A stretch of 64,000 bases of DNA from Halieaceae bacterium (GTDB lineage: Bacteria > Pseudomonadota > Gammaproteobacteria > Pseudomonadales > Halieaceae). Position 1 is the stretch's first letter. Every line of letters starts with the position of its first letter. The stretch lies in assembly GCA_902613175.1 (NCBI GenBank), contig CACMGJ010000010.1, positions 1 through 64,000 on the forward strand. Reading direction: 5' to 3'. Both the position numbers and the translations under genes were made by a program. The notes under the pieces were generated by a model. It saw nothing but the letters and a program-made list of their open reading frames with translations, was not told the DNA's origin and did no database searches. Of the stretch, positions 39,295-48,511 are shown piece after piece.

Positions 39295-39320
39295 AAAAAG
39301 ACCGTCGTTTTCAGACGGTC
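39295..39320 (-). terminator. Intrinsic terminator of grxD
   Basis: On the minus strand the stem GACCGTC/GACGGTC with a 7-nt loop is followed by TTTTT, 15 nt after the grxD stop. For the plus-strand bfr transcript the hairpin lacks a T tract, so it serves mainly grxD. Confidence 0.75.
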
Positions 39321-39335
39321 GGCCGCGCTCCGAGT

Positions 39336-39659
39336 TTAAGACTCGGAGTCACCCTCACCGACAATGAGTTCGCGTAATTCGCCGGTTTCGTCCATGTCGC
39401 AGACTATGTCGCAACCGCCGATTAGCTCTCCATCAACCCAAAGTTGCGGGAAGGTAGGCCAGTTACCGTAAGCCGGTAAGTTCGCTCGGATCTCAGGGTT
39501 GCTTAGCACGTCGACGTAGGCAAATTTCTGACCGCAACCCATAAGCGCCTGCACCGTACGCGCTGAAAAACCGCACTGCGGCTGATTTGGGGAGCCTTTC
39601 ATGTAAAGGATCACACGATTGTTCTCGATCTGATCATTAATGGTCTCCATAATATCCAT
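39336..39659 (-). CDS. grxD: Monothiol glutaredoxin GrxD
   Basis: 107 residues with the monothiol CGFS motif (QPQCGFSARTV) and WPTFPQLWVDGELIGGCDIV. GrxD proteins carry and deliver [2Fe-2S] clusters, which fits the neighbouring iron genes. It is single, with its own terminator, and is divergent from argD. Confidence 0.95.
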   Translation of the reverse strand: MDIMETINDQIENNRVILYMKGSPNQPQCGFSARTVQALMGCGQKFAYVDVLSNPEIRANLPAYGNWPTFPQLWVDGELIGGCDIVCDMDETGELRELIVGEGDSES

Positions 39660-39769
39660 TGCTAGTCTCCGCGCCGTAGTTAGCTCTAATTCAATTACTC
39701 GCGAGCGAGAGTCTATCAGAAGCCATGCGCGGTAAGTCGTAAAATCGACAATTAAAGGTAATAATAGCC

Positions 39770-40942
39770 ATGTCAGCCATCATGCCCACATACGGTCGAT
39801 TACCCGTAACATTTGCGTCGGGTGCAGGCGCCTACCTCACCGACCAAAAGGGCGAGCAATATCTTGATGCGCTGTCTGGCATTGCCGTCACCAATCTCGG
39901 CCACTCTCACCCGAGCGTCACGCGTGCTATCACCGAGCAAGCAGAAAGCCTGTTACACACGTCCAACCTTTACGGTATTGCACAGCAAGAGCGACTGGCT
40001 GCAGAACTCAATCAACTCACCGGCATGGAACGCATCTTCTTTTGCAACTCGGGAGCAGAGGCGAACGAGACGGCCATCAAGATGGCAAGGCGCCACGGCC
40101 ATAATAAAGGTATTGCCAATCCTCAGATTGTGGTCTTGGAGGGCGCCTTTCATGGACGAACCATGGGTGCCCTATCAGCGACGGGCAGTGCTGCGATTCA
40201 AGCAGCCTTCAAACCCCTACTGCCGGGCTTTATTCGGATTGCGAGAAATGACGCCGAAGCGCTGGAGGCTCTCGCAAAAACACGAGATGACATCGTCGCG
40301 ATCCACCTAGAGCCCGTGCAGGGCGAGAGTGGAATATACCCTCTGGACCGTGGGTTTCTGGCGTGCGTGCGCGAACTCTGCGATCAAGAAGACTGGTTGC
40401 TCAGTTTTGACGAGGTACAGTCCGGTAACGGTCGATGCGGAGCCCTGTATGTCTTTCAACGCCTCGGGATCATCCCGGACGTCTTAGCCACAGCAAAGGG
40501 ACTGGGTAACGGCTTACCCATAGGCGCGTGTCTGGCTCGCGGGCGTGCCAGCGATTTGCTAGTTGCAGGCGACCATGGAACCACCTACGGGGGCAACCCT
40601 ATCTGCTGCGCTGCCGCAAGCGCCGTTATCAACACCTTAAGCGCAGACCAGCTCTGGGATCGGGCCGATATCATCCGCGCAGCCATCTTTGAAGGCTTGG
40701 ATTCAGAGATCGCCGATGGAGACTTGATTCGCGATCGTCGTGGTGTAGGGCTTATGATTGGCATTGAACCCACGGTTCCCACAGAAAACCTGGTCCGAAT
40801 GGCACTGGATAGACACCTATTGATCAATGTTGCCGGCGGCAACACCATCCGACTACTACCACCGCTGGTCATGAGTACGGATGATGCACGACGTGTTGGG
40901 GCTACCGTCGCCGACATTGTGAATTCACTCAAAGATGCTTAA
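39770..40942 (+). CDS. argD: Acetylornithine aminotransferase
   Basis: 390 residues, class III PLP aminotransferase, with the PLP-Lys in ATAKGLGNGLPIGA and SGAEANETAIKMAR and GTHGTTYGGNP-like GDHGTTYGGNP. It follows the ArgD/AstC family; the adjacent argF supports the arginine-synthesis assignment. A second Met at 39782 could also be the start. AGGTAA lies upstream. Confidence 0.93.
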   Translation: MSAIMPTYGRLPVTFASGAGAYLTDQKGEQYLDALSGIAVTNLGHSHPSVTRAITEQAESLLHTSNLYGIAQQERLAAELNQLTGMERIFFCNSGAEANETAIKMARRHGHNKGIANPQIVVLEGAFHGRTMGALSATGSAAIQAAFKPLLPGFIRIARNDAEALEALAKTRDDIVAIHLEPVQGESGIYPLDRGFLACVRELCDQEDWLLSFDEVQSGNGRCGALYVFQRLGIIPDVLATAKGLGNGLPIGACLARGRASDLLVAGDHGTTYGGNPICCAAASAVINTLSADQLWDRADIIRAAIFEGLDSEIADGDLIRDRRGVGLMIGIEPTVPTENLVRMALDRHLLINVAGGNTIRLLPPLVMSTDDARRVGATVADIVNSLKDA

Positions 40943-40966
40943 CTCATGGGATTGTAGGACAGACGT

Positions 40967-41872
40967 ATGAACACGCCCCGCCACTTTCTGACACTGAATG
41001 ACCTGTCCTCGGACGAGCTGCTTGCGGTTTTAAGGCGGGCATCAGAGCTCAAGCAGATGCAACGCAATGGGACACCTCACGCGTCGCTCACCGGGAAAGT
41101 GATGGCCATGATTTTCGCCAAAGCATCGACACGAACGCGCGTTTCTTTTGAAGCCGGGATGACACAGCTTGGTGGCAGCGCCATATTCCTCTCATCCAGC
41201 GCCACACAGATGGGCCGCGGCGAACCCGTGGAGGATACGGCAAGAGTGATATCGTCGATGGTCGATATTGTGATGATACGAACATTCGATCATCAAGAGG
41301 TCGAAACCTTCGCAGCGAACTCGAGCGTGCCCGTCATCAACGCATTGACAAATGACTTCCACCCCTGCCAGCTACTTGCTGATATGCAAACATGGTTCGA
41401 GCATCGCGGCGATATGCGAGGAAAAACAGCCTGTTGGCTCGGCGACGGCAACAACATGTGTCACTCCTACATTAATGCGGCAAAGCTACTGGGCTTTCAT
41501 TTGCGCATTGCCTGCCCCGAAGCTTATGAGCCCTCACCGGTGGTTCTTGCGGCGGCGGGAGATGCGGTAACCATCGAGCCAGATCCAAAAGTAGCGGTTG
41601 CCGGCTCACACCTGCTAGTCACCGATGTTTGGGCATCTATGGGGCAGGAGTCCGAGGCCAGTGAGCGCAATAGCGCGTTAAAAGCCTATCAACTCAATCG
41701 GGAGCTTCTTGACCTCGCCGACGATGAAGCAATTTACTTGCATTGCCTGCCGGCACATCGAGGCGAAGAGATCACCGCCGAACTGATGGATGACCCTAAC
41801 TCAGTTATCTGGGATGAGGCTGAGAACCGACTGCACGCCCAAAAGGCGTTGGTCGAATTTCTCCTGAGCTAG
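40967..41872 (+). CDS. argF: Ornithine carbamoyltransferase
   Basis: 301 residues with the carbamoyl-phosphate motif [16 protein letters not shown], and the C-terminal [11 protein letters not shown] that defines ornithine specificity. It makes citrulline. AGGA precedes the ATG, and 24 nt separate it from argD, so the two form an operon. Confidence 0.97.
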   Translation: MNTPRHFLTLNDLSSDELLAVLRRASELKQMQRNGTPHASLTGKVMAMIFAKASTRTRVSFEAGMTQLGGSAIFLSSSATQMGRGEPVEDTARVISSMVDIVMIRTFDHQEVETFAANSSVPVINALTNDFHPCQLLADMQTWFEHRGDMRGKTACWLGDGNNMCHSYINAAKLLGFHLRIACPEAYEPSPVVLAAAGDAVTIEPDPKVAVAGSHLLVTDVWASMGQESEASERNSALKAYQLNRELLDLADDEAIYLHCLPAHRGEEITAELMDDPNSVIWDEAENRLHAQKALVEFLLS

Positions 41873-41933
41873 TAGCTACCTTACAGGCAATGACGGCCAG
41901 CTTTTGAGCCACCAACTGCCTGCCGATTTATTG

Positions 41934-41963
41934 CATTGATGTGACATACAGCCCGCATCAATG
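41934..41963. repeat. Inverted repeat CATTGATG-N14-CATCAATG
   Basis: Perfect 8-bp arms in the 330-nt argF-nrdA interval. It could be an operator or a weak hairpin; no T tract follows, so it is not a clear terminator for argF. Confidence 0.4.
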
Positions 41964-41997
41964 TGAGTTATTTCAAAACGACTTCAGCACCCCTCAT

Positions 41998-42015
41998 AGT
42001 TAGTAAGCACTAACT
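41998..42015. repeat. Palindrome AGTTAGT-N4-ACTAACT
   Basis: A perfect 7-bp inverted repeat around AAGC, 18 bp overall, in the nrdA upstream region. The spacing resembles operators of dimeric repressors such as TetR-type proteins; the cognate protein is unknown. Confidence 0.45.
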
Positions 42016-42032
42016 TCTTAGAACGCCACATC

Positions 42033-42041
42033 TTATCCACA
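42033..42041 (+). promoter_or_regulatory. DnaA box TTATCCACA
   Basis: A perfect 9-bp match to the high-affinity DnaA box, 161 nt upstream of nrdA. In E. coli DnaA boxes regulate nrdAB, so a link between replication and dNTP supply is likely here as well. Confidence 0.65.
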
Positions 42042-42063
42042 AGAAATCCGCTGGCTTTTGGGC

Positions 42064-42092
42064 TTGCATTCAACCCTATACCGCCCTATCTT
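42064..42092 (+). promoter_or_regulatory. Possible nrdA promoter
   Basis: TTGCAT (42064-42069), 17 nt, then TATCTT (42087-42092). The -35 matches only TTG and the -10 matches 4/6, but the spacing is ideal and the -10 lies inside the upstream NrdR-like box, as expected for repression. Confidence 0.4.
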
Positions 42093-42095
42093 GGG
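42082..42095 (+). promoter_or_regulatory. Upstream NrdR-like box
   Basis: CGCCCTATCTTGGG matches CACWATATATWGTG at 9 of 14 positions. Its start is 32 bp before that of the better box at 42114, the three-turn spacing that NrdR box pairs usually show. Confidence 0.45.
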
Positions 42096-42113
42096 GACAG
42101 AATATGACGCAAC

Positions 42114-42127
42114 CCCAATATGTGGTG
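42114..42127 (+). promoter_or_regulatory. Downstream NrdR-like box
   Basis: CCCAATATGTGGTG matches the NrdR consensus core CACWATATATWGTG at 11 of 14 positions by my count. It lies 75 nt before nrdA. NrdR with dATP/ATP represses ribonucleotide reductase genes. No nrdR gene is in the window. Confidence 0.6.
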
Positions 42128-42202
42128 AGAAGCACGATAAGAAACACCTCGTGATGGACCGGTTGCAAACCCACGAAAAGACGAGTTAAAGGTGAAGATA
42201 GA

Positions 42203-45088
42203 ATGCAGACAGGCAGTGAATCAGTAAGCAATCCAGCGTCCGCAACCCCCCCTATTACAGGCACTCCCAGCCAGACACGCATTGCCGCTACCGCGCCCGG
42301 ACAAATGCGCGTAATCAAGCGCAACGGGACTGTTGTGCCGTTTGAAGACAGCAAGATATCGGTCGCCATTACGAAAGCGTTCCTAGCGGTTGAAGGAGGC
42401 ACTGCCGCAGCGAGCACGCGCATTCACGAAACTGTTGCCAAGCTAACGCAGCAAGTAGTCGGCACCTTCAAGCGACGTATGCCCTCAGGTGGCACGATCC
42501 ACATCGAAGACATTCAGGATCAGGTCGAATTGGCTCTGATGCGCGCCGGTGAGCATTTGATTGCTCGCGACTACGTGATCTACCGCGAATCCCGACGGCA
42601 GGCCCGTGTAGAGAAAGAAGCGCTGTCGCCCGAATCAGAGGCAGCCGCCGGCGCGATTAAGGTCATGGGTGCCGATGGCACCGCAAAGCCGCTTCATATC
42701 GAGCGCATTCGCACGATCGTTGCGGAGGCCTGTATGGACCTCACCGACGTCAGCGAGGCAGCGATCATCGATGAAGCATTGAAGAACCTGTACGACGGTG
42801 TAACAGAGCACGAGCTGAGTACCTCACTAGTCATTACAGCACGCACCATGATCGAACAGGAGCCTAACTACTCGAGCGTTGCCGCCCGACTGTTGCTCGA
42901 CAACCTACGCACTGAGGGACTAAGCTTCCTGAATGTCGCACAGTCAGCCACTCAAGGGGATATGGCAACGTACTATCCTCAGGCGCTCAAGTCGTTTATC
43001 AGTAGGGGCATTGAACTCGAGCTGTTGGCGCCTAACCTCGCAGACTATGACCTCGACATGCTGGGCGAAGCCCTCCTGCCCGAGCGCGATCTGCAGTTCA
43101 GCTACCTAGGATTACAGACACTGTACGACCGCTACTTCATCCACAGCGATGAGACTCGCTTTGAGCTACCGCAGCTCTTCTTCATGCGCGTCGCTATGGG
43201 GCTGGCGACTCGCGAAAACGACCAGAACGCGAGAGCGATTGAGTTCTACCAGCTGTTGTCATCGTTTGACTACATGAGCTCAACACCCACGCTGTTCAAC
43301 TCTGGCACATTGCGACCCCAGTTGAGCTCGTGCTACCTGACGACCGTCCCAGATGACTTACACGGTATTTACGGTGCGATTCAGGACAACGCCATGCTGT
43401 CTAAGTTTGCAGGCGGGCTCGGAAATGACTGGACACCGGTTCGTGCCCTTGGCGCCTACATTAAAGGTACCAACGGAAAGAGTCAGGGCGTTGTTCCATT
43501 CCTTAAGGTGGTCAACGATACTGCCGTTGCCGTGAACCAGGGCGGCAAGCGTAAAGGTGCGGTCTGTGCCTATCTCGAAACATGGCACATGGACATTGAG
43601 GAGTTCCTGGAGCTCCGCAAAAACACTGGAGACGATCGTCGCCGAACCCATGACATGAACACCGCAAACTGGGTGCCTGACCTCTTCATGAAACGCGTAT
43701 TCGAAGATGGTGATTGGACGCTGTTCTCTCCTAACGATGTGCCAGACCTCCATGACCTGTATGGAACAGCCTTCGAGGAACGCTATAACCACTACGAAGA
43801 GCAAGCCCGAAATGGTGGACTAAAGCTCCATAAGACACTGAAAGCACAGGCACTTTGGCGAAAAATGCTGGGCATGATCTTTGAAACAGGACACCCCTGG
43901 ATCACCTTTAAAGATCCCTGCAACATTCGGTCGCCTCAGCAACACGTGGGCGTGGTCCACTCATCAAACCTGTGTACCGAGATCACGCTGAACACCAGCA
44001 AAGACGAAATCGCTGTCTGCAATCTCGGTTCAGTCAACTTGCCGCAGCACATCGAAAGCGGCGAGTTGAACATCGATAAGCTTCGCAAGACGGTGACGAC
44101 CGCTATTCGCATGCTCGATAACGTCATCGACATTAACTACTACTCGGTAGATACATCTGAAAACTCGAACATGAAGCACCGACCCATTGGTCTAGGTCTC
44201 ATGGGGTTCCAGGACGCGCTCTACAAAGTCGACGTGTCTTACGCTTCTGACGAGGCAGTAACGTTTGCCGATCAGACAATGGAAGCCATTAGCTACTTTG
44301 CGATCAACGCATCAACAGATCTGGCTGCCGAGCGTGGCGCCTACTCAAGCTACGACGGTTCGCTATGGAGCCAGGGCATTTTCCCGATTGATTCGTTGAG
44401 CATGTTGATCGAACAGCGTGGAACCGACTATATCTCGGTCAACCAAGACAGCACCATGGACTGGGATGCACTCAGAGGCAAAGTCGCTGAGCAAGGCATG
44501 CGCAACTCGAATGTCATGGCGATCGCGCCGACGGCAACGATTGCCAACATTACTGGCGTGTCTCAATCCATCGAGCCGACTTATCAAAACCTCTACGTGA
44601 AGTCGAACTTGTCAGGTGAATTTACCGTCGTAAACCCTCACTTGGTTCGTGACCTCAAAGAGCGCGGGTTGTGGGACAAGGTCATGGTCAACGACCTCAA
44701 GTACTACGATGGGAGCGTACAAGCCATCGATCGTATCCCGGCCGATCTAAAAGCAAAATATGCGACAGCTTTTGAGGTTGAACCCCGATGGTTAGTCGAT
44801 GCAGCAAGTCGACGACAGAAGTGGATCGACCAAGCTCAGTCGCTAAACTTGTACATTAATAATGCAAGTGGAAAGAAGTTGGACGTGACGTACCGAATGG
44901 CTTGGTTCAGCGGTCTGAAAACAACATACTATCTGCGTTCGCTCGCTGCGACGGGTACTGAGAAGTCCACGGTTACCACCGGTCAGCTCAATGCCGTATC
45001 ACAGCAAGCAGCAGCTGCACCAGTGCAACCCGCACCGGTTCCAGCTACCTGCTCTCTCGACGATCCAGATTGTGAAGCCTGTCAGTAA
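42203..45088 (+). CDS. nrdA: Ribonucleotide reductase class Ia alpha subunit
   Basis: 961 residues, longer than E. coli NrdA (761), mostly because of the N-terminus. Two ATP-cone-like domains occur: about 35-130 (MRVIKRNGTVVPFEDSKI) and about 152-232 (IKVMGADGTAKPLHIERI). The catalytic Cys residues are in LSSCYLTT, SSNLCTEI and EIAVCNLGS, and the C-terminal redox Cys are in CSLDDPDCEAC. A duplicated cone is known from Pseudomonas aeruginosa, where the first acts in allosteric oligomerisation. AAGGTGA precedes the ATG. It is followed by nrdB. Confidence 0.96.
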   Translation: MQTGSESVSNPASATPPITGTPSQTRIAATAPGQMRVIKRNGTVVPFEDSKISVAITKAFLAVEGGTAAASTRIHETVAKLTQQVVGTFKRRMPSGGTIHIEDIQDQVELALMRAGEHLIARDYVIYRESRRQARVEKEALSPESEAAAGAIKVMGADGTAKPLHIERIRTIVAEACMDLTDVSEAAIIDEALKNLYDGVTEHELSTSLVITARTMIEQEPNYSSVAARLLLDNLRTEGLSFLNVAQSATQGDMATYYPQALKSFISRGIELELLAPNLADYDLDMLGEALLPERDLQFSYLGLQTLYDRYFIHSDETRFELPQLFFMRVAMGLATRENDQNARAIEFYQLLSSFDYMSSTPTLFNSGTLRPQLSSCYLTTVPDDLHGIYGAIQDNAMLSKFAGGLGNDWTPVRALGAYIKGTNGKSQGVVPFLKVVNDTAVAVNQGGKRKGAVCAYLETWHMDIEEFLELRKNTGDDRRRTHDMNTANWVPDLFMKRVFEDGDWTLFSPNDVPDLHDLYGTAFEERYNHYEEQARNGGLKLHKTLKAQALWRKMLGMIFETGHPWITFKDPCNIRSPQQHVGVVHSSNLCTEITLNTSKDEIAVCNLGSVNLPQHIESGELNIDKLRKTVTTAIRMLDNVIDINYYSVDTSENSNMKHRPIGLGLMGFQDALYKVDVSYASDEAVTFADQTMEAISYFAINASTDLAAERGAYSSYDGSLWSQGIFPIDSLSMLIEQRGTDYISVNQDSTMDWDALRGKVAEQGMRNSNVMAIAPTATIANITGVSQSIEPTYQNLYVKSNLSGEFTVVNPHLVRDLKERGLWDKVMVNDLKYYDGSVQAIDRIPADLKAKYATAFEVEPRWLVDAASRRQKWIDQAQSLNLYINNASGKKLDVTYRMAWFSGLKTTYYLRSLAATGTEKSTVTTGQLNAVSQQAAAAPVQPAPVPATCSLDDPDCEACQ

Positions 45089-45112
45089 CCAAATAAGTTA
45101 AGGGAGTTAACA

Positions 45113-46351
45113 ATGCTTAATTGGGATGATTACAACGTAGCCGAGGGCGAAGCGCCCGTAGCGGCACCGCAGCAACAAGCACCTGTTCAACCCGAAGTGG
45201 TTAACAAGGCGCTCGAAACGCTCAATCAGGAAGAGGCAGGGTCTGCGCCTGTAACGGATCAGGTTAAAGCGGCGGCTGAAGCGGTAGCTAATATTGATAC
45301 TGCGCCTGGCCTAGAGGATTTTGAGATGGGCGCATCGCGTATCTCTGTTGATGAGAAAGCGATGATTAACTGCCGAGCAGATCTCAACCAGCTGGTGCCG
45401 TTTAAGTACGACTGGGCATGGCAGAAGTATCTCGATGGCTGCGCGAACCACTGGATGCCGCAGGAGATTAACATGACCGCTGATGTGGCGACCTGGAAGA
45501 GTGAAGACGGTCTCACTGACGACGAACGTCGCATTGTGATGCGGTCTTTGGGTTACTTCTCAACCGCTGACTCGCTCGTGGCGAATAACTTGGTATTGGG
45601 TATCTATCGACTCATTACCAACCCAGAGTGCCGCCAGTACCTCCTGCGTCAGGCATTCGAGGAAGCGATCCACACACACGCTTACCAGTACTGCATTGAG
45701 TCACTGGGTATGGACGAGGGTGAAGTCTTTAACATGTACCGTGAAGTACCGTCCGTCGCTAAGAAGGCTTCATGGTCATTGAACAAGACCCAAGCGCTCT
45801 CAGACCCTAACTTCAAAACGGGCACGGTTGAGGACGACCAGCAAGTCTTGCGAAATCTGATCGGCTTCTATGGCGTCACCGAGGGGATTTTCTTCTACTG
45901 TGGCTTTACGCAAATCCTTTCAATGGGTCGTCGTAACAAGATGACCGGGGTTGCAGAGCAGTTCCAGTACATCCTTAGAGACGAGTCGATGCACCTCAAC
46001 TTCGGCATCGATGTGATCAATCAGATCAAGCTCGAGAATCCACATTTGTGGACTGAGGAATTCCAGCAAGAAGCCATTCAGATGATTCTTGAGGGTACTG
46101 CGCTGGAAATCGAATACGCACGCGACACAATGCCACGCGGTGTACTAGGAATGAATGCCAGCATGATGGAAGAGTATTTACAGTTCATCGCAAACCGCCG
46201 TTTAACGCAGCTTGGGCTGCCCGAGCAGTTCCCAGGTGCTCAAAATCCATTCCCATGGATGTCAGAGATCATGGATCTGCGAAAGGAGAAGAACTTCTTC
46301 GAGACCCGTGTCATTGAGTATCAAACAGGTGGCGCTCTTAGTTGGGACTAA
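45113..46351 (+). CDS. nrdB: Ribonucleotide reductase class Ia beta subunit
   Basis: 412 residues with the di-iron/tyrosyl radical site: [13 protein letters not shown] gives Glu, His and the radical Tyr with the class Ia spacing, and [10 protein letters not shown] supplies further metal ligands. The C-terminal tail (GGALSWD) is the peptide that docks on NrdA. The N-terminal 60 residues are low-complexity Ala/Gln/Glu-rich. GGAG is 6 nt before the ATG. The operon ends with the terminator at 46372. Confidence 0.96.
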   Translation: MLNWDDYNVAEGEAPVAAPQQQAPVQPEVVNKALETLNQEEAGSAPVTDQVKAAAEAVANIDTAPGLEDFEMGASRISVDEKAMINCRADLNQLVPFKYDWAWQKYLDGCANHWMPQEINMTADVATWKSEDGLTDDERRIVMRSLGYFSTADSLVANNLVLGIYRLITNPECRQYLLRQAFEEAIHTHAYQYCIESLGMDEGEVFNMYREVPSVAKKASWSLNKTQALSDPNFKTGTVEDDQQVLRNLIGFYGVTEGIFFYCGFTQILSMGRRNKMTGVAEQFQYILRDESMHLNFGIDVINQIKLENPHLWTEEFQQEAIQMILEGTALEIEYARDTMPRGVLGMNASMMEEYLQFIANRRLTQLGLPEQFPGAQNPFPWMSEIMDLRKEKNFFETRVIEYQTGGALSWD

Positions 46352-46371
46352 TCTATCGATAAACCTTAAAA

Positions 46372-46397
46372 AGCCCCGTACTAGCGGGACTTTTTTT
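46372..46397 (+). terminator. Intrinsic terminator of nrdAB
   Basis: A 7-bp stem with one mismatch (AGCCCCG/CGGGACT, loop TACTAG), followed by a run of seven T residues directly after nrdB. It lies between two convergent genes. Confidence 0.8.
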
Positions 46398-46426
46398 GTC
46401 TCAATAGGTTGTCACAGAGCCTCTGA

Positions 46427-48505
46427 CTATTGAACTTCGAACTGATACCGGGGCAAGGTATCCATAATCGCACGTCCGTATCGCTTCGTGATAATTCTCC
46501 GATCCAATAACGTGATAACGCCTTCATCCGTTTCTGTGCGAAGCAGTCGACCGCAAGCTTGGAGCAATCTGAGAGACGCTGAAGGCACAGTTAGCTCCAT
46601 GAATGGATTGCGTCCAGCGGCCTCAAGGAGCTCCGCATGTGCAGCATCGATGGGGTCATCGGGTGCCGCAAACGGCAGCTTTGCGATAATCACGTGGCTG
46701 CAGTAGTCACCAGGTAAATCGACGCCCTCAGCGAAGCTGGCGAGTCCGAATATGATCGACGAGTCACCGCGATCGATTCTTCTCCGGTGTTCTTGCAGTA
46801 TTTCTGCTTTACTCATCTGCCCTTGAATAAGAAGCCGTGACTCATACGCGGGCTCGAGAGCCTCAACCAATTCTTGTAACTGACGCTTAGAACTGAAGAG
46901 CACCAGCGTACCACGATGCCGCTCCAATAAGCTCGGAAATAGGTTAATCAGCTCATCCGAATGCGCCGCGGGCTCGCTTGGATCAGTCGTCATTTCGGGC
47001 ACAACAAATCGGCCACGAGACGCTTCAAAGGGGCTTTCAACCCGCGCTAACTTGGTGTCACTCGGTAAGCCAGTCTGCTCCATTAAATGATCAAAGGACC
47101 CGAGCGCAGTAAGTGTCGCAGAGGTCATTACAGCCCCCGCAACGCGCTCCCAAACATGCTCAGACAGAATATCTCGCGCGTAAATCGGGCTCGCATAGCA
47201 CTCGATCGAGCTTTCGTCACCATAGTGCCGCATCCATCGTGCCCATGGAGTGCTCGATTCTTCATCAGATGAAGCATAGCTGTCCCACAGTGCGATCTGG
47301 CCCTCAGCGCGTGCCAATATAACTTGCAGGTCATTGAGATTAATCTCCCAGACCTCCCTCTGATCAGCGTCGCCCTCCTCCACCAAAGCCTCAATCAAAC
47401 TAAGCACTGGTGAGAGCTTTTGCCGGTGCAGTCTCCAAAGATCTCGAAGCGAGCGCGATGCATCGCGCAACTCTTCATCAACAACACCAAGCGGAAAACG
47501 CAAGTCAGCGCGATCGTCGACACGCCCGCTCAATGCGTTCCAACACAGCGCATAGGTATCGCGGCTTGCTTGAATAAGGTCGTCTGTACTAATGGACAGT
47601 GCTGACAGGGCTTCAGGACGCACCTCATATTCGATTAATAGCTCTCGCTTGGCATCCAACCACTGCTGGGTCTCTGCCAGGTTATTGTAGGTCCGCCCAC
47701 TTCGAGAAAAACACGCAAAGTGCTCCAAACACTTTTCGGCCAACTGGTGACCCTCATCGAAGATGTAGTAACTCTCCTCCGGCTCCGAGAGAATTCGCCC
47801 TCCTCCCAATCTAAAGTCGGCTAGCACCAAGTCGTGATTGGTCACAATGATGTCTGTCTCTTCAAGTCCCTCCCGAGCACGAAAAAAACTACAACCTGTA
47901 ATGTGTGGGCACCGACGCCCTAAGCACTGCGAGTGATCAGTGGTAATCGATCGTATAACGCCTACATCGAGTGCCTCAGGCCAGGCATCGAGGTCTCCGT
48001 CCCACGAATCGTCACTCACCGCGGTCAGCATAGCGTCATAGGTCCGCTGTACCTCCTCCCCTTCGGGAAGCTCACCCTCATCGGGGTACATCGACAACAT
48101 AGGTGACTCAGCGTAGCCCTGAATCAACTGATCGAGCTTATATAAGCAAAGATAGCGGCTACGTCCCTTGGCAAGCTGATAGGTAAAGTCAATGCCACTG
48201 TGACGCCTGATCTCTGGCAGGTCCTTAAAAATAAGCTGTTCCTGTAGAGCGACCGTGGCAGTAGCGATGATCAGTTGTTTTGACTGTGTCTTTGCCACAG
48301 GCAAAGCAGCCATGATGTAAGCAATGGTTTTACCGGTACCTGTACCCGCCTCGATCGCAAGAAACGGCGGTGTGTCTGGATCGCCCAACGCATTGGCAAC
48401 CTCGGCGATCATCTGGCGCTGACCCCAGCGAGGCTTTAAATCCTTCGCCTCGGTCAGCGTAAAAAAAGCCGCTCGAATTTCTTCTCTTAAGGTATCAGCT
48501 AACAA
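46427..48505 (-). CDS. dinG: DinG-family ATP-dependent helicase
   Basis: 692 residues, XPD-like SF2 helicase. Walker A is IEAGTGTGKTIAYI, box II is DEGHQL, and a 4Fe-4S cluster is suggested by Cys in YLCLYKLDQL and in HSQCLGRRCPHITGC. The C-terminal half has the QACGRLLRTETDEGVI motif. DinG unwinds structured DNA and R-loops; YoaA is a close alternative, so the symbol is probable rather than certain. Six nucleotides separate it from the upstream acyltransferase gene. Confidence 0.88.
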   Translation of the reverse strand: MLADTLREEIRAAFFTLTEAKDLKPRWGQRQMIAEVANALGDPDTPPFLAIEAGTGTGKTIAYIMAALPVAKTQSKQLIIATATVALQEQLIFKDLPEIRRHSGIDFTYQLAKGRSRYLCLYKLDQLIQGYAESPMLSMYPDEGELPEGEEVQRTYDAMLTAVSDDSWDGDLDAWPEALDVGVIRSITTDHSQCLGRRCPHITGCSFFRAREGLEETDIIVTNHDLVLADFRLGGGRILSEPEESYYIFDEGHQLAEKCLEHFACFSRSGRTYNNLAETQQWLDAKRELLIEYEVRPEALSALSISTDDLIQASRDTYALCWNALSGRVDDRADLRFPLGVVDEELRDASRSLRDLWRLHRQKLSPVLSLIEALVEEGDADQREVWEINLNDLQVILARAEGQIALWDSYASSDEESSTPWARWMRHYGDESSIECYASPIYARDILSEHVWERVAGAVMTSATLTALGSFDHLMEQTGLPSDTKLARVESPFEASRGRFVVPEMTTDPSEPAAHSDELINLFPSLLERHRGTLVLFSSKRQLQELVEALEPAYESRLLIQGQMSKAEILQEHRRRIDRGDSSIIFGLASFAEGVDLPGDYCSHVIIAKLPFAAPDDPIDAAHAELLEAAGRNPFMELTVPSASLRLLQACGRLLRTETDEGVITLLDRRIITKRYGRAIMDTLPRYQFEVQ

Positions 48506-48511
48506 GGATGC

